Of a stretch of DNA of 64,000 nt, positions 56,962 to 64,000 are shown in pieces (within the stretch, counting starts at the first letter, position 1; the number at the start of each line of letters is the position of its first letter). A program made the position numbers and the translations under genes. The stretch spans positions 497,408-561,407 of the forward strand of contig QAOA01006013.1 in NCBI GenBank assembly GCA_003255065.1, in the 5' to 3' direction. The notes under the pieces are model-generated. The model had not been told where the DNA came from and did not search any database. It saw only the letters and a program-made list of their open reading frames with translations. The stretch comes from Cercis canadensis. Lineage: Eukaryota; Streptophyta; Magnoliopsida; Fabales; Fabaceae.

Positions 56962-59900
56962 CTAAGTGTTACTCTCTAAGTAAGATTCCCAACCATCTTT
57001 TTCTAACTTCTCTGCTTTCCTCAAGACACTTTCTTTTGTGTCCTCTAGATATTGGATCATCCTGCAGAACATTATTAATATCACATCAGCTCAAGTGGCA
57101 AGTGAGATAGTACTTCCATTTTAACTTACTTTTTTAATTTTAAAACACATATTTTATATCATAGCTAACCAAAGGGAGGCAAATAGGGAGGGGGTCAACC
57201 TTGATATCAGGCTGTCATCAGCAACACATAAAATCCTAACTGCTAGGAGTCCAGCATTCATCGCATTATTTATTGCAACTGTAGCAACAGGAACACCTCT
57301 TGGCATCTGCAAATATAAATGTCGGTGAGAAGCATTTAAGCAGAGGTCAATATAAGAAGCTACAAAATCCGCAGGGAAAATTTCGACATAAAAAGAAATG
57401 ATACAAGTCATGAGGCAAAAAAAAAAAAATTGGCATGATGGAAGCCATTATGCAAACTAATCATGATTTTTCCTTCCTTCTTCCTCTTTTTTACTCTTCA
57501 CAAGCTTCAAACATTGAACCTAAATCTTACTACATCAAGAAAGAAAAACAATAAAGCTAAAATTGGATAAGCATCCACTAAGTTTCTTACAAAATACCAA
57601 ACAATCACTGCACCATTTGCAGGATCTGTGGTTTTAATCATTGCACAGGTCACTGTTGATGATTTTTTTAAGCCAAGTGATAAAGTCATCAGTGCTCTCT
57701 TTAACTCCATGCTACTGACTGAAAATGCAATTTTATGAGATGAATATATACAGATTCCAATTCATAGTACATTCATATCTTGCTGTGGTTGGCTCATAAA
57801 TAGAGATAGAGCAACCCAAACAAAGAAGGAATTTTGAAGTGGACCCACAAGACCAACAATAGCTACAATACAAAACTCATCTATGGTCTTCTGCTAACTA
57901 TTATGAGGCACCAACATAAAATAGTCATCAAGTAAGAGTTCCCATGTCTCCTTAATTGTCATATTAACACAGATTATCTTATATTGCTCATAACCTCCTC
58001 TCAATCTTTCATTTAGCCTATAAATAACAAATTATCATTTGTTAAACACCCCTCCCCCCCCCCCCCACACACCCCCTCCCGCGGGGCAGCCACTAAGAAC
58101 AAAGCAATAGTCTAAAGCACAAACATACCAATGCAATCCATATTATTAGCTCATCACCAGAAAGACAATTCTAGGAAATGGCCAAAGAAACTCCAGACCT
58201 CCATATCAAGAGCATATAACTACTTCTAGAATCTTTAAACAAAAGACAAGCAGAGGTTAGAAATTATACCTGAACAATTGATAAGAGTGAATCAAGCCCA
58301 TCCAGGGCAGATGCACGCACAGGAACACCAATAACAGGCAACGGAGTAAGAGCAGCCACCATACCTAAAATAGGAAAGTTAATAATGCAAGTGAGCCATT
58401 TGATCCTTAAGAAACATTCTACAAAGCCAAATTCAGGTATTTACCAGGCAAGTGAGCTGCACCACCCGCACCAGCAATAATAACCTTTATGCCTCGCTCA
58501 TGAGCAGAGGAGGCATAAGCATACATCACATCAGGAGTCCGATGTGCTGAAATTATTCGCACCTGCAAATTTAAGAGAAATTTATATAGGACTAAAAACA
58601 CCCCCCTGCCACCACAGAGAGAGAGAGAAAGAGAAGATATTCAACTTGACCTCGTGAGGAACATCAAACTTATGTAAGATTTCAGCAGCACTTTTCATAA
58701 CAGGCAGATCTGAATCAGAGCCCATTATGATCCCAACACATGGAGAAACTGCATTTAACAAACAACACAAAGCATGCGTAAGTGTAAGAATAACAAAAAT
58801 TTTACTTCAAAATATATTGCCTCCTCTCCTTTTTCCTCATTCAGAATGGTAGTTTTTGAACTTTGCCAAATAGTAAAATGCAAAATAAAAGAAAAGCAAA
58901 AGCATTATAAGGATGAAGAGAAGTAATTTAAGTATCTTCCATTTTCCTTTCATTTGCTCTCATTAGCCATTAAAAGTTTCTTTAGAAGAACAATGGGAAG
59001 AAACATTTTTTTGGTAAACATTATTTAGCAAGTATGATACATACACAATTTCAGAGTATTTAGCAACTGACTAGCAAGAGCAAAGGACAATGTCATACCA
59101 AATAATTTAATAGACAAGTGAAAAGGAAATAATGAAAAAAGTTAAGAAACATTTAATTGCCTTTGACCAATGGCCCCCTCACTAGAAAGAGAAAAAGTTC
59201 AAGATAATTTTCATTAAAAAAAAACTAAATTCATTATATAGGTGCAAAGTGCAAAGTACATATTCTACTTGTAAATATACACAGAAAACCGTCATTCTTA
59301 CATTAGATATAACATCAAGAAGTACAAAGATAAAGTACGATAATGGAGAAAGTTTGTGACTTACTCGCAGACTTGTGATCTGCTCTTTTCCCTTCCACCA
59401 TCATTGCAAGACTTTTTTCAACGCTGCCCAGGGAAGGCCCAACAATGGTGATGTGGCCCATCTTCCGTTGCTTTCTCATTTCTGTCAAATTGCAATTACT
59501 TGTTTAGTATGCATGTGAATGTGCAAATGATCAACTGTGATAAATGAGAGGGAACAGGATCCACATAAATCACCTGGCTTATCGTACCAATGAACAGTAG
59601 CTCCAGGAATGGTCAATGCCCTTCCAATCAACTGATGAGCTAAATGGAAACCAACCTCCCCCTAAAGTCATTAATGAGATTTCATGCTCAAAATTCTAAC
59701 AGACAATGGCAAGTGAAAAGAATGATATTTTGAAGATAAGCAAATGAACAGGAAGAACTCTACACAATAGCCTTGAATTGTATAATTATCTTCCATCTAA
59801 GAACCAATATTAGAAAAAAAGCCAAACATTCTTGTTGACATTCATAACAGGACAGAAAAGGAAGTCTATATCCAATTTGAACTTCCATACATTCTCATTA

Positions 59901-62820
59901 GTACTGAACCTATCAAAAAATAAAAGGATGTAAAAGGTAATACCTCATCTTCACCTAGTATATTATACATGACAGCAGCTGGAGCTTTCATTGATGGATC
60001 ACCTAGAGGAAGACCAACAACAGCCCGTAAATGTTGCTCAAACTGTGAAGTGTAGCAAGACTCAATTGTGTGGTGTCCGCTATTATGGGGTCTAGGTGCT
60101 ACTTCATTTAATAAAATCTGTCAAGAAATATACAGACATGCAGTTACATTTACAAAAGTAAGAATATATATATGTCACGGCAGAAAAATAAATTGAAGAA
60201 GCCAGTGCAGCATTTAAGAAAAGAAAACAACAAGAACAATAAAGCATTTCAAGAGTTGAAGAATAAATTCACAACCTGCCCATCCTTTGTCAAGAACAAT
60301 TCAACTGCAAATACACCAGCACCTTCTAGACAATTAACAGCTTTGCGGGCAACTTCAGTGGCACACTCTCTGATCTTCCTATCCAAGTTAGCAGGCGCCT
60401 TAACCATGTGACATATGTTGTCCCTAGAAAAAAATATAAATCTTTAAGCAGATATATAAGGATGATGAAATAGTAAATTACTTCATTTTTTAAACAAATA
60501 AATATACCTAGCTGAGATTTTGAATCTATTATTAGAAGCTTCTAAAATCTTCCAGATTACTAAGATGTACTTGTTCTATATTTTACCTGTGAATAGTTTC
60601 AACAACAGGATAACACGAAATAGAATTGTCTCTTCCTCTTGCGGCAATGACAGCTAGCTCCTATCATTTTTTTAGAAGAAACAGGTAAGAAAATCCATAA
60701 ACTAATAAAATGGCTGCTCAAAATATAGTTTTTTTTTTTTTTCCCTAAAAAGAAAAAAAAAAAAAGCCATAATTTAAATTCTTTAATTACATAGAGAAAT
60801 AGTAAATTGCATAATTAACAAGAATAAATTGCACAAAATCACAAGGAAGAGTAATCAGAATTCTTACGTAAAGATTTACCAGTAAGGATACAAGCATAGA
60901 ATGAAGTTGGAGTAAATTCCACAACTACATAATTCACACTTGATTTAACACTCAAACTGTTCAAGAAGTAAATTCTGTAGCAATAACTGGATGTATAATA
61001 AAATGCTACTATGCAATTGAACCACAACCAGCCAACTGAAACAATCATTCTACAGAGGTCAATAAATAGATCTTAAATTCTTAATATCTTCAAATTCAAG
61101 ATTTGTTGGCTTAGCACCAGGAATATGTTTCCCTATCTTCCAAATCAGAAGGGTAAACGTTCAACAGACCATCAATGTTCAATGACATTTTAGATACAGA
61201 CCTTGACAAAGGGTGCCCATTTCTCAACATATAAACCACGACCAAATCCTCCAAGAGCTGCAAAGGTAAAAATAAAGTTGAAGGAAGAAGTAAAAAAGAA
61301 GTATACATTAACAAAATAAGTAGAAGATTATTTTTTCTAGGCTAGAAATGTTCGCTCAAACATGAGCTTATACTATTTCTTTGTTGTAGAGAAAAGTTTA
61401 CCTTCTACAGAAAAAGAAAGCTCCTCTTCATTATTAGCAACAGCATTTCCACGCCCATCATAAGCTAATCTCCTACTCTTAATCATAAGAGGATAGCCAA
61501 AGATTTCCCCTCCTTTCTTAGCACCTTCAAGATCATCTATCTGCTCAATATATCATTAACGTATTTCCAACTATCATCCTTAAGATGTATTATCATTATC
61601 AACTTCTTCATATGATCGCTCATAAACAGTACCAACCTGCATAAATTCAGGAAGCGGAATCTCATGCTGAGAAAAGTGAACCTTTTGCAGATACTTATCC
61701 TGCAATATGTTGAAATGTTATATTAAGTAAATTACCCATGAAATAGTAATCTTCAATTTGTAAAGTCTATAGAACATGCTAAGGAAGAATATTTACTGAA
61801 GCTGAGACCAAAAACATCAGATAAAAAATAGAATCTACTCAATCTAACAGTAACTATTAATTAATAGAGGCATCCCACAGTAATCATAATTGCAATAAGT
61901 ACAAGAATGTGCACATCAATATATAGGGATACTTGGATGTCAAGCATCTCCTTACCTGGATGATTCGAATGGTAGAGGCTTTTGGTTGGCAATCAACTCC
62001 TTGCTGCTCAAGCTTCTCCATGGTAGCAACATCAACATGTTCAATTTCAACAGTCAATACTCCACATCTAAACACCGATATCACACCAGCAAATACACAT
62101 TATTCCCAGTAACACTGATGGAGGAAACACAACTCTAGACAAATTCATAATATTGTTGCAACAAAAATTCAAACCTCTTGGCAAATTGCTCAACTGTAGC
62201 ACTGTCATCGAAGCTTCCTACCATATGTTGATAAGACAGGGAACTCGCTGGGCAGTTCTCCTGTGGATCCAAAATCATGACTTTAATCCCCATCTTAGAA
62301 GCATCTTGACATAGCATACGACCTAATTGACCTCCTCCAAGAACCCCAACAATCGTCTCAGATAGCCCGTGGACAGGTAATTCATCATTCCTATATGCAC
62401 AACACCACGGCAGAAAATTGTGGCTTTATTGTTGTTGAAACTTTATAAAGTGAAAAATTACGTTTTTCTGTCTTAATTCGAAGTTATTCTGAGTCTAAAA
62501 TTTCTTTCCCTTTAGAAATCTAATATCTGCAGATATAGTAAGACTAGAAAAGCATAATTTAATCTCTGAAAAATTACCGAGAAGAAATAGAATATCAGAG
62601 TAATAGTGGACCTTAAAGAAACCGCGTTATGTGATGCTTGACAAGTGAGGTGTGGTTGGTGACGGTGCTTTAGCTTTAAAGAAGATAAAGGAGGAGGGTG
62701 CTCCATATACAAGCCAAATGTGATAAATGAAGTAATATGAGGCGAGGGATGAGAAGGTGTGAAGGCAAAAGCTGAAATGCCAGTGTGCCCTGACAACACT
62801 GCACGCGTACTCTGAAGCAT
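56962..62820 (-). CDS. Phosphoribosylaminoimidazole carboxylase, plastidic (PurK-PurE fusion)
   Basis: This enzyme carboxylates AIR in de novo purine synthesis, which in plants runs largely in plastids. Sixteen exons join in frame: 62820-62612, 62390-62175, 62067-61956, 61699-61637, 61540-61402, 61257-61202, 60660-60587, 60423-60276, 60117-59944, 59661-59574, 59481-59365, 58748-58651, 58562-58445, 58364-58270, 57306-57200 and 57061-56962, giving 637 residues, the usual plant length. Residues 1-65 are Ser/Thr/His-rich and resemble a transit peptide. The PurK/ATP-grasp part has [30 protein letters not shown] and [13 protein letters not shown]. The PurE part begins with exon 12 and has [19 protein letters not shown] and [11 protein letters not shown], all intact active-site loops. 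The exon 1 donor is the slightly weak AAG|GTCCAC. No disruptions seen, so it is likely functional. Confidence 0.96.
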
Positions 62821-64000
62821 ACTCAAACCTCAGTTGGCCGGCATGCTATCTCGGTATGTCTCCCTCTACTACCACTAGCACCACCAGATGGATAAAAGCT
62901 CTACCTTTTCATACACAAACACAAGCGTCGCACTCGCACATATGAGCTTAGAGGGAAAGCTACCTTAGCTTTTCGACCGAAACGAAAAGATGCCTTCAGA
63001 AAATTTCTGTTGTTTACGAAAAACTTTGAAGTAAGCAAGGAAGGAAGGAAGCACAAAATAGATTGGTTGGGTGGCTGCGACTGGCTAGATTTTTGGGCTA
63101 CCGCAGCCGCAGAGAGTCTAGCGATTCTGAAACCACTTCAATTACAATTTTGCTTCCTGGCAGTCGCAGTGAGAGTGCTTCTTTAGGACTGGGTCTGTTC
63201 TGGGTTTAACATTTACCTTTCTTTTCCCAAAAAAAAAAAAACAACAACAACAACGGTGAATTCCTAGGATAATATAATAAAAAATTTGTTATACATGTTA
63301 CCTTAGTAATCAGTATAGTATTAAACTATTAATATATAAATTGACACATATGTATATTCCTTACCATTTTCTTATTTGTATTTCTTTTAGATGTGTTAGC
63401 TTGTATTTTCATTTTACACTCGAGCGTAAACATACCAAACAGTTCAATACATGTTTTTCTAAGAATTTATTATTGTGGGTGCTAAAATTTGGTCTAAAAT
63501 ATTTAATAGTGTTATAAAAAATATCCTTTCAACATTATGAAAAAATTATTAAAATACCTTTTTTTTTTTATATGATTGTTAAAATACTTTTTGATGTTAC
63601 ATGTATATAAATTATATGATTATTATGCTCAAATATAATTAAAATAACCACACAACATCAAAATACTTTAGTTGCTTTGCACTTTGTGACAGACACTTAC
63701 TTAAAATTTTTTTTTTTTAATATACTTGAATATTTTATGTCAAATTTTAACATCCCACAATAATAAAAAAAAAAATTCTCATTTGAAGATTTTTTTTTAT
63801 GTGTGGATTTTTTTAACGTACTTTTTACTGTATTGTTGTTCGTATTATTCGATACATAAAATGTATAACTTATTTTGCAACCATGTCATAAGCTTGGTAA
63901 AACAATGTGGAAAAAGTACATATATTTTATAGTATTTAACTTAACTTAAAGATTGTCTAGTGTCTACCCCAAGAGAAATCCCATTGACTCTTGGGTCCGT
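62821..64000. promoter_or_regulatory. Upstream region of the AIR carboxylase gene and AT-rich spacer to window end
   Basis: 62821-63230 has balanced base composition and is the likely leader and promoter of the minus-strand AIR carboxylase gene. 63230-64000 is very AT-rich with several homopolymers; no gene or element is supported. Confidence 0.45.

Noticed and set aside
57080..57110. tRNA-like box A (agctcaagtggcaagtgag)
   Set aside because: No box B follows at the right distance, so neither a tRNA nor a SINE can be supported.

Overview
This is nuclear DNA from a flowering plant, a eudicot. The evidence is intron-rich genes with GT-AG splicing, very AT-rich spacers, and plant-only families (class XI myosin, VQ, GIF, DUF4220/DUF594, F-box, CC-NBS-LRR, ATL, LEA_2/NHL). 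The overall feel is rosid, possibly Rosaceae/Prunus, but that is an impression from gene style and not a database result. Four single Ns (about 2608, 9546, 11181 and 52148), mostly in or near homopolymers, suggest a draft assembly.

Layout. 1-4.0 kb: the 5' two-thirds of a TH2-type thiamin-phosphate phosphatase gene (minus strand) that runs off the left edge. 4.5-9.7 kb: a transposon nest, with a 4,448-bp hAT element (perfect ends, 8-bp target duplication, decayed transposase) inside an older TIR element. 10.4-10.9 kb: a 271-bp tandem duplication. 11.9-14.6 kb: an intact DUF4220/DUF594 membrane-protein gene. 15.5-19.1 kb: two broken, divergently oriented CC-NBS-LRR resistance-gene relics that retain complementary halves. 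20.6-21.8 kb: an F-box gene. 22.7-34.6 kb (leader to about 36 kb): a complete class XI myosin gene, 37 coding exons read out here plus a tiny start exon. 36.4-37.9 kb: a long-TIR element. 38.3-40.6 kb: a truncated ATL gene and, in inverted orientation, a LEA_2/NHL gene whose 3' half is replaced by the same ATL-plus-repeat unit. 41.6-44.5 kb: a second hAT element with perfect 8-bp target duplication. 45.5 kb: a VQ-motif gene. 46.8-49.9 kb: GIF1/ANGUSTIFOLIA3-type coactivator (four exons). 51.4-55.1 kb: MITEs, a SINE and an orphan exon. 55.5 kb: a small secreted cysteine-containing peptide gene. 57.0-62.8 kb: phosphoribosylaminoimidazole carboxylase (PurK-PurE fusion, 16 exons). The rest is promoter or AT-rich spacer.

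The genes do not form one pathway. Two are core metabolism (thiamin, purine), two are growth or cell-biology genes (myosin XI, GIF1). Several others (NLR relics, VQ, ATL, NHL, DUF4220, secreted peptide with W-boxes) belong to families often tied to immunity. I found no convincing wholly new system. The most unusual objects are the LEA_2-ATL chimeric reading frame, the complementary NLR halves, the small secreted peptide, and the DUF4220 gene with an internal 24-residue duplication and two equal-length alternative C-termini.
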